A DNA stretch of 64,000 bases, from the NCBI GenBank assembly GCA_030652115.1, contig JAUSBK010000007.1, forward strand, positions 310,001-374,000, read 5' to 3'. Source of the stretch: Coriobacteriia bacterium (lineage in GTDB: Bacteria > Actinomycetota > Coriobacteriia > Anaerosomatales > Anaerosomataceae). Shown here in pieces: positions 47,519 through 55,093 of this stretch. Positions within the stretch are counted from its first letter, which is position 1, and the number at the start of each line of letters is the position of its first letter. The position numbers and the translations under genes were made by a program. The notes under the pieces are model-generated. The model made no database searches. It was not told the origin of the DNA and saw only the letters and a list, made by a program, of their open reading frames with translations.

Positions 47519-48867
47519 TGAGATACCACGTCGAGCCCTACAGGCGCCGCGTCGATGGTGAGTGGAAGGCCGTCCGCAATCGCCAGAAGGTCGTTATCGA
47601 CCTCGGGATGCAGCCGGACCATGCGACGGGCAAGATGAAGCGCACGCGGGAGATCTACTACTTCGAGGGCGGCAAGCGCGAGGCCGAGGCCGATGCACAA
47701 GCCCGCGTCGAGAAGATGATGAGCGGGTCCGGGACTGTCGCGCCCGTTCACGGCACTGTCGGGGAATGGCTCGATGAATGGTTGAGGGTCTACATCGAGC
47801 CGAAGATGCGCGACGGACGGCTCGCTGCATCCACCGTCACGAGCTACCGAAGCATCGTTCGCCGCTACCTGAAGTCCGAGTTGGGCGACACGCCGCTGAA
47901 GGGTCTGAAGCCGGAACACGTCACCACGATGTACGCGAAGATGCAGAAGCCCAAGCCCGAGGGCGGCTACGGTGTCTCGCTGCGCACTCGTGAGCTCACG
48001 CACGTCACACTGAAGTCCGCGCTCAAGAAGGCCGTCGAGTTGGGGCGGGTCCGCTACAACGTCTTGGACGATGGGCAGGGAGTCGACCGCCCGACGCTGC
48101 CCAAGGGTGAGCGCAAGCGCCCAGTGAACGCGCTCGAACGCGAAGTCGCTGTCGGGCTGATGGCCGCACTTGCCGCTGACAGCGGTATAGGATCGCGGCT
48201 GTATCTCCCGGCACTGCTCGCGCTCGTGACGGGGATGCGCCGTGGCGAGATCCTGGCGCTGAGGCGCGACGATGTGACGCTGCCGTCCGAGTCCGACACT
48301 GGGGCACTGGGGCTCATCACCGTCCGTCGCGCATGGGACAAGGAGGCGGTCGAGGGCGGCAGGTCGCCAGTCGAGCGATACCGCGTGAAGGAGTGGCCGA
48401 AGTCCGGCGCCGAACGTGCGGTCGACGTGGCGCCCGAGGTCGTGACGATCCTGCGTGATGCGATGAAGCGACAGGACGAGCTCAGGGAGGCGGCAGGGGA
48501 GTTGTGGTTCACGTCCGCCAAGCGGGCCGATGGTACGGTCCTGGAGTGGGGCGACCTCATCATCACCGACGACCACGGCTTCCCGTGGTGGCCGGACTCG
48601 TTTTCGAGCGCGTGGAAGTCGTGGTGTGACGACAACAGCATCAAGTGCAGGTTCCACGATCTCCGGGCTACCTCGGGCTCACTCGCGCTAGAGGCCGGCA
48701 TCGATCCTGAGACAGTGAGACAGCGACTCGGGCATCACTCGGCGGCGTTCTTCTTGGAGCGGTACGCGAAGCCCATGCGCAAGGCACAGGAGCGCGATGC
48801 TGGTATCATGGGTGCGCTCGTGGCGGGCGTGGTGCCCGATGTTGGTGCCGAGGATGAGGCAGGGTAG
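47518..48867 (+). CDS. Tyrosine integrase of the element (Int2)
   Basis: 449 aa from ATG 47518. The N-terminal arm-binding domain (about 1-70, YHVEPYRRRVDGEWKAVR...) precedes the core-binding domain (TVGEWLDEWLRVYIEPKM). The catalytic domain has Arg in VTGMRRGEILAL, HDLR in RFHDLRATSGS, and His/Tyr in LGHHSAAFFLERY. It ends 105 bases before the tRNA attachment site. The 3' end of the gene contains an inverted copy of the arm-type repeat. Confidence 0.93.
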   Translation: MRYHVEPYRRRVDGEWKAVRNRQKVVIDLGMQPDHATGKMKRTREIYYFEGGKREAEADAQARVEKMMSGSGTVAPVHGTVGEWLDEWLRVYIEPKMRDGRLAASTVTSYRSIVRRYLKSELGDTPLKGLKPEHVTTMYAKMQKPKPEGGYGVSLRTRELTHVTLKSALKKAVELGRVRYNVLDDGQGVDRPTLPKGERKRPVNALEREVAVGLMAALAADSGIGSRLYLPALLALVTGMRRGEILALRRDDVTLPSESDTGALGLITVRRAWDKEAVEGGRSPVERYRVKEWPKSGAERAVDVAPEVVTILRDAMKRQDELREAAGELWFTSAKRADGTVLEWGDLIITDDHGFPWWPDSFSSAWKSWCDDNSIKCRFHDLRATSGSLALEAGIDPETVRQRLGHHSAAFFLERYAKPMRKAQERDAGIMGALVAGVVPDVGAEDEAG

Positions 48868-48929
48868 AAGCCCTCTCGTGCAGAATCCCGGCACTTCGGC
48901 ACCAAACCTCGGCACCAAACAGGCACCAA
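48841..48929. repeat. Candidate right arm-type integrase sites
   Basis: TCGGCACCAA in direct orientation at 48896-48905 and 48909-48918, a variant CAGGCACCAA at about 48920-48929, and an inverted copy at 48841-48850 inside the integrase gene. With the two at the left end they form an arm set typical of lambda-type integrases. Confidence 0.65.
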
Positions 48930-48972
48930 CATGAGGCGAGAAACCAAGAACCAGCAGGTCAGAACGTCACAC

Positions 48973-49047
48973 GGGCCCGTAGCTCAATGGTGGAGCAGGG
49001 GACTCATAATCCCTTGGTTGCAGGTTCGAATCCTGCCGGGCCCACCA
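48973..49047 (+). tRNA. tRNA with CAU anticodon, probably tRNA-Ile2 (lysidine type)
   Basis: 75 bases with encoded CCA. Acceptor GGGCCCG pairs with CGGGCCC; anticodon CAT at 49005-49007; T arm GCAGGTTCGAATCCTGC. The segment AGCAGGGGACTCATAATCCCTTGG resembles tRNA-Ile2 more than elongator tRNA-Met: note AGCAGG and CTTGGT flanking the anticodon stem. No strong promoter is seen just upstream, so it may rely on read-through from the integrase operon. Confidence 0.93.
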
Positions 49048-49166
49048 AATCGCATTCTAGAGAGGCCCCCCGCGTGTGTGGGCCTCTTCGTCATGGCGGG
49101 TCCCGAGGGGATCCAAGGAGGTGCCGAGGAGTTCGCACATCTGCTACCGGGGGGACGGAGGCCCTA

Positions 49167-49203
49167 CTGACGGAGTTCGCAAGAATGCGAACAGCGCCGT
49201 CAG
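49167..49203. repeat. Double inverted repeat in the gap after the tRNA
   Basis: Outer arms CTGACGG/CCGTCAG and inner arms TTCGCA/TGCGAA. It could be a tRNA terminator or a recombination remnant. The rest of 49048-49385, about 340 bases, has no supported gene. Confidence 0.45.
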
Positions 49204-49385
49204 CAAGTGTGCGAACCCACACGAATGAGGGTTCCTGTCCGAGTGCGCACCGATGCGAACGAGGTAGTTGGAGGTGATCAAGAGTCCGGCAAGGTTTGGC
49301 TGAGGTCCCGCGCGTATGGTGCTGTGGTCAGTACCAACGACCACCGGGGTGGGCCCATGATCACCGCTGTGTCAGCTTGTAGGGT

Positions 49386-49403
49386 GTTACCGTGTGTGGT
49401 AAC
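49386..49403. promoter_or_regulatory. Palindromic operator before the DUF4160-like gene
   Basis: GTTACC (49386-49391) and GGTAAC (49398-49403) form a perfect inverted repeat ending 8 bases before GTG 49412. Another GGTAACC occurs at about 49430. The HTH protein of the pair is the likely ligand. Confidence 0.5.
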
Positions 49404-49411
49404 GTGGCATC

Positions 49412-49603
49412 GTGGGTAAGGTGCGCCGGGGTAACCACATATTCGTGAGTTGGATCGGCGATCACGGGCACCATGTTCACGTGTTTCGAGATGGCAGGCT
49501 CATCGTGAAGTGGGATCTGGACAACAAGTCCCCGATCGAAGGTCACATGACGGGGCGCATCCGTTCTCTGATCGATGAGCTCGAAAGGGAAGGTCGGCTG
49601 TGA
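49412..49603 (+). CDS. DUF4160-like small protein (putative toxin of a two-gene module)
   Basis: 63 aa from GTG 49412. HIFVSWIGDHGHHVHVFRDGRLIVKWDLDNKSPIEG fits the DUF4160 pattern of a short beta-sheet with paired His followed by HVHV. DUF4160 proteins usually sit before DUF2442 proteins. It overlaps the next gene by 4 bases and has a palindrome at its start, so it is probably an autoregulated toxin-antitoxin-like unit. The start has no ribosome-binding site and may be leaderless. Confidence 0.6.
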   Translation: MGKVRRGNHIFVSWIGDHGHHVHVFRDGRLIVKWDLDNKSPIEGHMTGRIRSLIDELEREGRL

Positions 49604-50106
49604 GGATCGAGTCAGTCAGAGCGGACGCGGAGCAGCAGGTCTTCGTCGTGCGAACGTGGCGCGGTTCGTACTCTTTCCCGTATGGCAAAGCGGACCCGGC
49701 ACCTGACATGGGCAACCCCGTCAGCGATCTCTACGTCGACGAGGAGCTTGCGCTGGAAGGTTTCACCTACCGGCTCGCTTCCGGACATGAGGGGTCTGTG
49801 GTGGTGGACCAGGTCCTCGACTATAACCAGGATCCTGCCTATATGAGGAACATGCTGCTCTACAGGCTCACACTTGAGGCTCAACGGCAGCTACGGGCGA
49901 CGAGTCTATCTAAGCGGGAGATCATCCGCCGCCTCGGCACGTCGCCCGCGCAGTTCTATCGTCTGATCGACCAGACGAACTCCACGAAGTCGATCGACAA
50001 GGTCCTCTCCCTGTTGCAGGTGCTCGGGTGTGACGTCCAACTCGTCGTCCATCCGTGCGGCAGGGACTCGGGCGAGGGCGAATCTGGGCACGTGGCGTAC
50101 GGGTAG
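49600..50106 (+). CDS. HTH partner protein with DUF2442-like N-terminus
   Basis: 168 aa from GTG 49600. Residues about 1-70 are a beta-rich, DUF2442-like segment (VRTWRGSYSFPYGKADPAP). The C-terminal half, TSLSKREIIRRLGTSPAQFYRLIDQTNSTKSIDKVLSLLQVLG, is an Xre-like HTH of the antitoxin type. It would bind both the small protein and the upstream palindrome. The 300 bases after it contain only operators of the next unit. Confidence 0.6.
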   Translation: MRIESVRADAEQQVFVVRTWRGSYSFPYGKADPAPDMGNPVSDLYVDEELALEGFTYRLASGHEGSVVVDQVLDYNQDPAYMRNMLLYRLTLEAQRQLRATSLSKREIIRRLGTSPAQFYRLIDQTNSTKSIDKVLSLLQVLGCDVQLVVHPCGRDSGEGESGHVAYG

Positions 50107-50365
50107 TCGCCGGATCGCCCTCCTGCGGCTGACCATCGCCGGGGGAAGGTCCCGCGCCTCCCGGGCCACAGGTCCGAGCCCATCTTCTCAACCAGATAAT
50201 CACTGAATGCCCCCTCAGCATCTCTCCCGAGACGGCTGTGGGGGCGTTTGCGGCTCGGCGATGTCATGTTCTGTGTATGCAATCGATCTTGTGAGGATAG
50301 ATTGTGTGCACCAAACATGATTGTGTTTCCGGACGGCTGTCACGCGGGACACGGAAGATGTCTCC

Positions 50366-50438
50366 TTGTGACAGTTTGTGTGTCACAATTGACAGCGCAA
50401 CTGTCATATGCGACACTCCATCTGTCCCGGAGTGACAG
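50366..50438. promoter_or_regulatory. Operator cluster of the abiE-type locus
   Basis: Three inverted repeats: TTGTGACA/TGTCACAA (50366-50373, 50381-50388), TGACAG/CTGTCA (50390-50395, 50401-50406) and CTGTC/GACAG (50422-50426, 50434-50438). TTGACA at 50389-50394 is a good -35. AbiEi antitoxins are known to bind paired inverted repeats before their own gene. Confidence 0.6.
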
Positions 50439-50452
50439 GATGTGTGACTGAA

Positions 50453-51241
50453 ATGACAGCGCGAGACATTCCATCGACTTTGGCCCCGTTGTTGGAGCTG
50501 CTCGAACTGGAGCAGCCGCGGGTTGTCACGACGGCCGACCTGCGGACCCTGGCCACAGAAGCCGGTATCAGCTGGCCAGTCGACCTGGTTGTCCGGCGGC
50601 TCCGGCAGCGAGGTTGGCTGCTCGACTTGCAGACACGCGGTGTTTGGGAATTCGCTCCGGCCGCTCGGGCAGGCGCCCTTGGGACCGGCGATCCCATGAT
50701 CGAACTGCGGGCAGCGCTGAAGAAGAATCCAGACGCGCCGCTCGCGGTAGGGGCCGAGTCGGCTGCCTACCGTCTCGGGCTCTCCAGCCGACGCCCCGAT
50801 CGCGAAGTGATCGGCGCCCCGAAGGAGATTCGCCTGCCGAGGGCACTTCGGCAGTTCAGAATCGCCAGATGGACGACCCAACACGTAGTGCGACGGGACG
50901 ACTTGCCGGTGTGGAGAGTCGCGACTCTGCTTGCCTTCATGGCCTCTCAACCTGCGGGCTACCATGATTGGCCGAACGTGGGGGAGTGGATTGCTGCTGC
51001 AGCGAATGAAGTCCCGATTGATGACCTTACCGAGGAACTGTCGGGCCGACCACGGGCCGCTTGGGCCCGCGCAGCATACCTGCTGGACCGTGGCGGTCGT
51101 CCCGATTTCGCGTCCCAGCTTCTGGACGGCGCTCCTGACGGAAGAGGACCGTACTACATGGGAAGCCGGAAGGCTCCCGGGCGGTACTTCAAGGAATACG
51201 ACCTCGTCGACTCCACGGGCATGGAGGTCGGCATCGAATGA
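50453..51241 (+). CDS. AbiEi-type antitoxin/transcriptional repressor
   Basis: 262 aa from ATG 50453; GTG 50444 and ATG 50408 are also in frame, but the last overlaps the operators. An N-terminal winged helix (VVTTADLRTLATEAGISWPVDLVVRRLRQRGWL) is followed by an AbiEi/COG5340-type C-terminal domain. It should repress the operon and neutralise AbiEii. Its stop overlaps the toxin ATG (ATGA). Confidence 0.72.
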   Translation: MTARDIPSTLAPLLELLELEQPRVVTTADLRTLATEAGISWPVDLVVRRLRQRGWLLDLQTRGVWEFAPAARAGALGTGDPMIELRAALKKNPDAPLAVGAESAAYRLGLSSRRPDREVIGAPKEIRLPRALRQFRIARWTTQHVVRRDDLPVWRVATLLAFMASQPAGYHDWPNVGEWIAAAANEVPIDDLTEELSGRPRAAWARAAYLLDRGGRPDFASQLLDGAPDGRGPYYMGSRKAPGRYFKEYDLVDSTGMEVGIE

Positions 51242-52113
51242 TCACCGAGGGCTACCTGTTACGTCACTGCCAGGGCCGCCCCGGAGGTCGCGGGCCGGCC
51301 ATCATCGACATCGCCCAAGATCACCTGCTCTACTACCTTTCCGAACAGGGCTTGTTTGACCTCGGGCTTTCGCTCAAGGGCGGCACGGCCATACGGAAGT
51401 TCCGTGCAGGGAACGCGGGCCGCTTCTCTACCGACCTGGACTTCGCCGGCGTGAGTGATGCGCTGGCGGACTTGATGGTCGACGCCATAGACGGAGCGCG
51501 AGTCGGTCAGTTCGAGTTCGGGACCGCTCCAATCGACGGCACACGACGGTTGCAGCTTCTGATTCGCAGCCCCTTCGGGGAGATCGAGGTTCCCGCCCGG
51601 CTCGATCTTGGTCGAAGACGACTGTGGCTTCAGCCCGAGGTCCTCTCGGCATTGCCACTGCCAATCCATGAGCGCTACGACTTCGCAATCCCGCCCGTCC
51701 CTGCCTCCCGAATCGAGGAGGTCATCGCCGAGAAGCTTGCCCGCTAGCGGCGGGGCAGCTTGGCGCGGGACCTGTACGACCTCGCATGGCTAGCATCGCG
51801 TCCGTTCGATGAGGCGTTGGTTCGGAGGCTCACAGCGCTCAAGATATGGTGCGATGTCGTTGACGACGGACTAGGGCAGAAGCCGTTCGATCCAGAGGCG
51901 ATCCTCCGGCCACGCGAGGAGGCCGAGTTCAGGCCTGAGGCGATCGGCCATCTGACGACGCCCGTCGATGTCCCCGGTTGGGTAAGGGTTGTTCGCGAGC
52001 GGTTCTCGTTCCTTCGTGATCTCGATGACATAGAGCGTCGGTTCGCGCGCTGTAGCCATGCCGATGAGTGGCATGTGCGGCGGGCGATCGAACAACTCGG
52101 GGGCGAGGCGTGA
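51238..52113 (+). pseudogene. AbiEii-type nucleotidyltransferase toxin interrupted by one amber codon
   Basis: The frame is continuous for 291 codons except for TAG at 51745-51747. The first part (169 aa) has the nucleotidyltransferase motif LKGGTAIRKFRAG...RFSTDLDFAG. After the TAG, the same frame gives RRGSLARDLYDLAWLA, the RDLYDL motif that completes the active site, and goes on to the natural stop. The family usually has Tyr or Phe at the interrupted place (EKLARYRR), so one TAC-to-TAG change explains it. The truncated product lacks the second motif and is probably inactive; read-through is possible but unsupported. The antitoxin gene is intact. Confidence 0.75.
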
Positions 52114-52154
52114 CGGCCAAAGGCCAGAACCCCAGGCGCATGCGCCCCGTCTGC

Positions 52155-52160
52155 TAGAAT
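52155..52160 (+). promoter_or_regulatory. -10-like element before the tRNA remnant
   Basis: TAGAAT, 18 bases before the decayed tRNA at 52179. It matches other -10-like sites in the window and may be what is left of a tRNA promoter. Confidence 0.4.
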
Positions 52161-52178
52161 GTGCGGCGTGTGTTGGGC

Positions 52179-52251
52179 GGGCCCGTAGCTCACGCGCGAA
52201 GTGGCGGCTTCGCGATCGTTTGGCGGTAGTTCGAATCCTGCCAGGCCCCCA
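52179..52251 (+). pseudogene. Decayed copy of the CAU tRNA gene
   Basis: The first 14 bases (GGGCCCGTAGCTCA) and the last part (GTTCGAATCCTGCC, then GGCCC and CCA) match the intact tRNA at 48973. The middle is replaced by an unrelated hairpin, CGCGAAG/CTTCGCG (52195-52201, 52208-52214), and there is no anticodon arm. T-stem pairing is lost. It cannot be a working tRNA. Confidence 0.7.
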
Positions 52252-52274
52252 TCACCCACCACCGGAGAGGCCCC

Positions 52275-53381
52275 ATGGCCGAGCGCAGCAGATCGGCGCG
52301 AATGGACCGCGTGCGCGGTAAGCGCAAGCGGGTGTACGCGCTTGTGGCCGTGGCTGCCGCCGTGGTGGTGCTTGTGATCGCTGGCGTTGCGTTCGCGCTC
52401 GTGCGTTCGGCTTCGAGCGAGCGCCGCACGGTAGAGGCCGCGATCCCCGCCTCGGAAGAGACGTCGGCGTCTATTGCGTCGAAGGTGGGCACCTCCACCG
52501 TGCCCGTCGAGGTCCCGGTGCTCGTGGGCATGCAGATCGCCGAGGCCGAGATGCTCGTGAAGGCAGCCGGCCTCACGCTCGTGAAGATCCCCACGCCGCC
52601 CGGCGACGCGGTAGCCGGCATCGTGCTCGCGCAGACGCCTGCGGCGGGTCAGCGCATCACGGTAGACACGCCGGTCGAGCTTGTGTACGCCGATCCGGCG
52701 GCGGTGGCGGTGGCCACGGCGGCGCCTTCGTCGGCTCCGGCGGGTGCGAGCGGCTACGTGGTCTGCATCGATCCGGGCCACCAGGGCGTTGCCAACAGCG
52801 GCCAGGAGCCGGTGGGACCGGGCGCCACGGAGACCAAGGCGAAGGTCACCGGGGGCGCCAGCGGTGCGGTGACGCGCCAGGCCGAGCACGCCCTCGTGCT
52901 CACGCTGTCGTTCAAGATCAAGGAGCGCCTCGAGCGCTACGGCGTGACGGTGGTGATGACCCGCACGACCGCGATGGTGGATATCTCCAACGCGCAGCGG
53001 GCGCAGGTGGCCACCGAGGCGGGCGCCGACCTGTTCTTGCGCGTGCACGCCGATTCCAACACCAACGCCGACATCCGCGGCATCTCCACGCTCTATCCAG
53101 CGGGCAACGACTGGGTCGAGCCCATCCGCGAGGAGAGCCTGCGCGCGGCGGGCATCGTCCACAACCAGATGCTCGCCTCAACCGGCGCCGCCAACCGCGG
53201 CCTCTCGGCGCGCTCGGACCTGTCGGGCTTCAACTGGTCCACCGTGCCGACCGTGCTCGTGGAGGTGGGCTTTCTCTCCAACCCGAACGACGACAAGCAG
53301 CTCGCCGATGAGGCCTACCAGGACAACCTGGCCGACGGCATCGCACGCGGCGTGCTCTCGTACCTGGGGGTGACCGAGTAG
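52275..53381 (+). CDS. N-acetylmuramoyl-L-alanine amidase with PASTA domain
   Basis: 368 aa. A basic cytoplasmic start and one membrane anchor (about 20-43) precede a PASTA-like domain (about 75-138, VEVPVLVGMQIAEAEMLVKAAGLTL), then an Amidase_3 domain with the zinc ligands in CIDPGHQG, the Glu in RQAEHALVL, and LRVHADS and VLVEVGFLSN. It cuts the amide bond between MurNAc and the stem peptide, and PASTA binds peptidoglycan. Its stop codon overlaps the GTG of the next gene. Confidence 0.9.
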   Translation: MAERSRSARMDRVRGKRKRVYALVAVAAAVVVLVIAGVAFALVRSASSERRTVEAAIPASEETSASIASKVGTSTVPVEVPVLVGMQIAEAEMLVKAAGLTLVKIPTPPGDAVAGIVLAQTPAAGQRITVDTPVELVYADPAAVAVATAAPSSAPAGASGYVVCIDPGHQGVANSGQEPVGPGATETKAKVTGGASGAVTRQAEHALVLTLSFKIKERLERYGVTVVMTRTTAMVDISNAQRAQVATEAGADLFLRVHADSNTNADIRGISTLYPAGNDWVEPIREESLRAAGIVHNQMLASTGAANRGLSARSDLSGFNWSTVPTVLVEVGFLSNPNDDKQLADEAYQDNLADGIARGVLSYLGVTE

Positions 53382-54088
53382 TGGCCAGGAATCGCCGCGG
53401 TGCAGCTCCAAAGCGCAAAGGCCATCCGGTCAGGGTCGCGCTTGTGGCGATCGTCGTGATCGTTGCGGCGGCCGTGATCCTGGGCGAGGCGGGCGTGCTC
53501 GGGCCGGAGGGCGTTGCGGCAGAAGACCTCACCCGGGTGCTCATCGTGGCGGCGAGTCCGGACGAGAACGGGGACGTGGTGGGCCAGATCATCACGATCG
53601 TAGACGTGACCGAGAGCCCGGCCGCACTCGAGCCGCTGAGCCCGGCCCTCGAGGTCTCGATCCCCGGCACCACATACTCCGCGCTTGCCGACGCGTACGC
53701 GTTCGGGGGAGGCGCCGGCACTGCCGAAGCACTCGCGGACGCGCGCAACGAGGCGCCGCTGCCGTACGTGGCGATCAGCGCCGACGAGCTCGCGGCGGCC
53801 GTGGAGGCCGCAGGCGGCATGCGTGTCACGCTACCGGCCGACATGAGCGTGTTCGACGGCACCGACCTCTACACGTTCAAGCGGGGCGCGCAGACGCTGA
53901 GCGTGGCACGCCTGCAGGCGGTGCTCAAGGGTGCGCCCTACCTTGCCGAGGCGGAACAGCAGGCGCTGGACGCGTCGCTTGCCGAGGGGCTTGCCGCGGT
54001 GCTTGCTGCGAATCCCGGCACGCTCGAAGGGGCAACGCGCACCGATCTGGCGCCTGATGCACTGGAGCGCGTAGCGGCGACTCTCTAG
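53381..54088 (+). CDS. LCP-like (LytR-CpsA-Psr) exported protein, degenerate
   Basis: 235 aa from GTG 53381. After a basic start there is one membrane segment (about 17-36). SIPGTTYSALADAYAFGGGAGTAEAL, the VAISADELAAAVEAAGGMRVTLP block and a later FKRGAQTLSVARLQAVLKG follow the order of LCP ligases, but the family's Arg/Asp residues that hold the polyprenyl phosphate are mostly missing. It may be a non-catalytic relative. It is co-translated with the amidase, which points to cell-wall work. Confidence 0.5.
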   Translation: MARNRRGAAPKRKGHPVRVALVAIVVIVAAAVILGEAGVLGPEGVAAEDLTRVLIVAASPDENGDVVGQIITIVDVTESPAALEPLSPALEVSIPGTTYSALADAYAFGGGAGTAEALADARNEAPLPYVAISADELAAAVEAAGGMRVTLPADMSVFDGTDLYTFKRGAQTLSVARLQAVLKGAPYLAEAEQQALDASLAEGLAAVLAANPGTLEGATRTDLAPDALERVAATL

Positions 54089-54237
54089 GCGAGAGACTGC
54101 ATCGGCATTGCGCGAACGAAGTCCACGATGTAACGTGACTCGTAGCGACTTCCGGTCGTTAAGCTGATTATGTAGTGCACGAATGCTGGGGCGCGCCTGC
54201 GGGTGTGCACCGTTGGATGATCTGAAGGAGCGAACTG

Positions 54238-54990
54238 ATGGCGGACGAGTACCAGGCCACAGATGAGGTCAAGAAGAGCCGCAAGGGGCTCGTGGGCGCG
54301 CTCGTGGCGCTCGCGCTCGTCGTCGGCGGTACCGGCTTGATGTACGCCACCGGCTTTGGGCCGTTCGCGCCCGACGAGGCTGAGGTCGTGGAGACCAAGC
54401 CCGTCGAGACCGAAGAGGCCGAAGAAGAGGCCGACGACGAAGTCACGCCTGTGGCGAGCCCGGCCACCGTGCCGCTCCCGCCCGCCGAGGCCCAGGAAGT
54501 GATGTACTGGGAGCAGGTGGCGAGTGCCACCACCATCGATGACCTCGTTAACAACCAGTTCGTGACCTTCGAGCTCACCGAGGTCGTGAAGTCCACCGAA
54601 CTCGCCAACATCCGCGTGAAGGCCACGTACCATGACGGCGACGTCATGAACGGATGGCTCGTGCTCAAGTCGTACGAGGGCGCGTGGTACTTCCAGTCGA
54701 TCACGGCCGATGGCCATACGGTCACCACGCCGGACCTCGGGACTCCGGACGCCGACGTGCTCAAGGCGATCGTGGAGCAGCAGGCAGCCAACCAGGACGT
54801 GTACACCGCGATCCTCGACGGCACGTACAACAAGTTCACGGTCGACACGATCGTGGTGGGTTCCGGCGCCAAGACGATCAACATCACGCTCTCGGGTCCC
54901 ACCAAGACCGGCGACGCGGCAAAGGTCGCCTGCATCAGCAAGGACGGCGGCACCGGCACCCAGTGGTTCATCACCGGGTTCACAAAGTAG
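54238..54990 (+). CDS. Membrane-anchored protein of unknown function
   Basis: 250 aa, with AAGGAG before ATG 54238. One membrane helix (about 18-40) precedes an acidic linker (ETKPVETEEAEEEADDEV) and two similar beta-rich exported halves (about 85-165 and 170-250). The fold is not recognised; it resembles the anchored unknown at 29028 in layout only. A TATGTA-containing AT-richer stretch about 90 bases upstream may be its promoter. Confidence 0.6.
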   Translation: MADEYQATDEVKKSRKGLVGALVALALVVGGTGLMYATGFGPFAPDEAEVVETKPVETEEAEEEADDEVTPVASPATVPLPPAEAQEVMYWEQVASATTIDDLVNNQFVTFELTEVVKSTELANIRVKATYHDGDVMNGWLVLKSYEGAWYFQSITADGHTVTTPDLGTPDADVLKAIVEQQAANQDVYTAILDGTYNKFTVDTIVVGSGAKTINITLSGPTKTGDAAKVACISKDGGTGTQWFITGFTK

Positions 54991-55093
54991 CGACCCGCAC
55001 GGGTCTTGAGCGTATCGGCCGCACGCCACTCCTCGGTGTGCGGCCGAACGCTGTAAGATGATGCAGACCGCGCAGCCGAGCTCAAGGAGCCCC

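Larger units (their letters stand above)
40746..49011. mobile_element. 8.3-kb integrative element at a CAU tRNA (satellite-like)
   Basis: Bounded by direct 39-bp tRNA repeats and carrying, from left to right, two + strand hypothetical genes, a convergent HTH gene, an untranslated repeat-rich region, an eight-gene minus-strand operon (unknowns, TerS-like, replication-type, excisionase, Xre), then a divergent + strand operon (unknown, sigma-like, integrase). No capsid, portal, tail, conjugation or large-terminase gene is visible. Integrase-arm-like repeats TCGGCACCAA occur near both ends. The content resembles phage-inducible islands, but helper use is inference. Confidence 0.8.
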
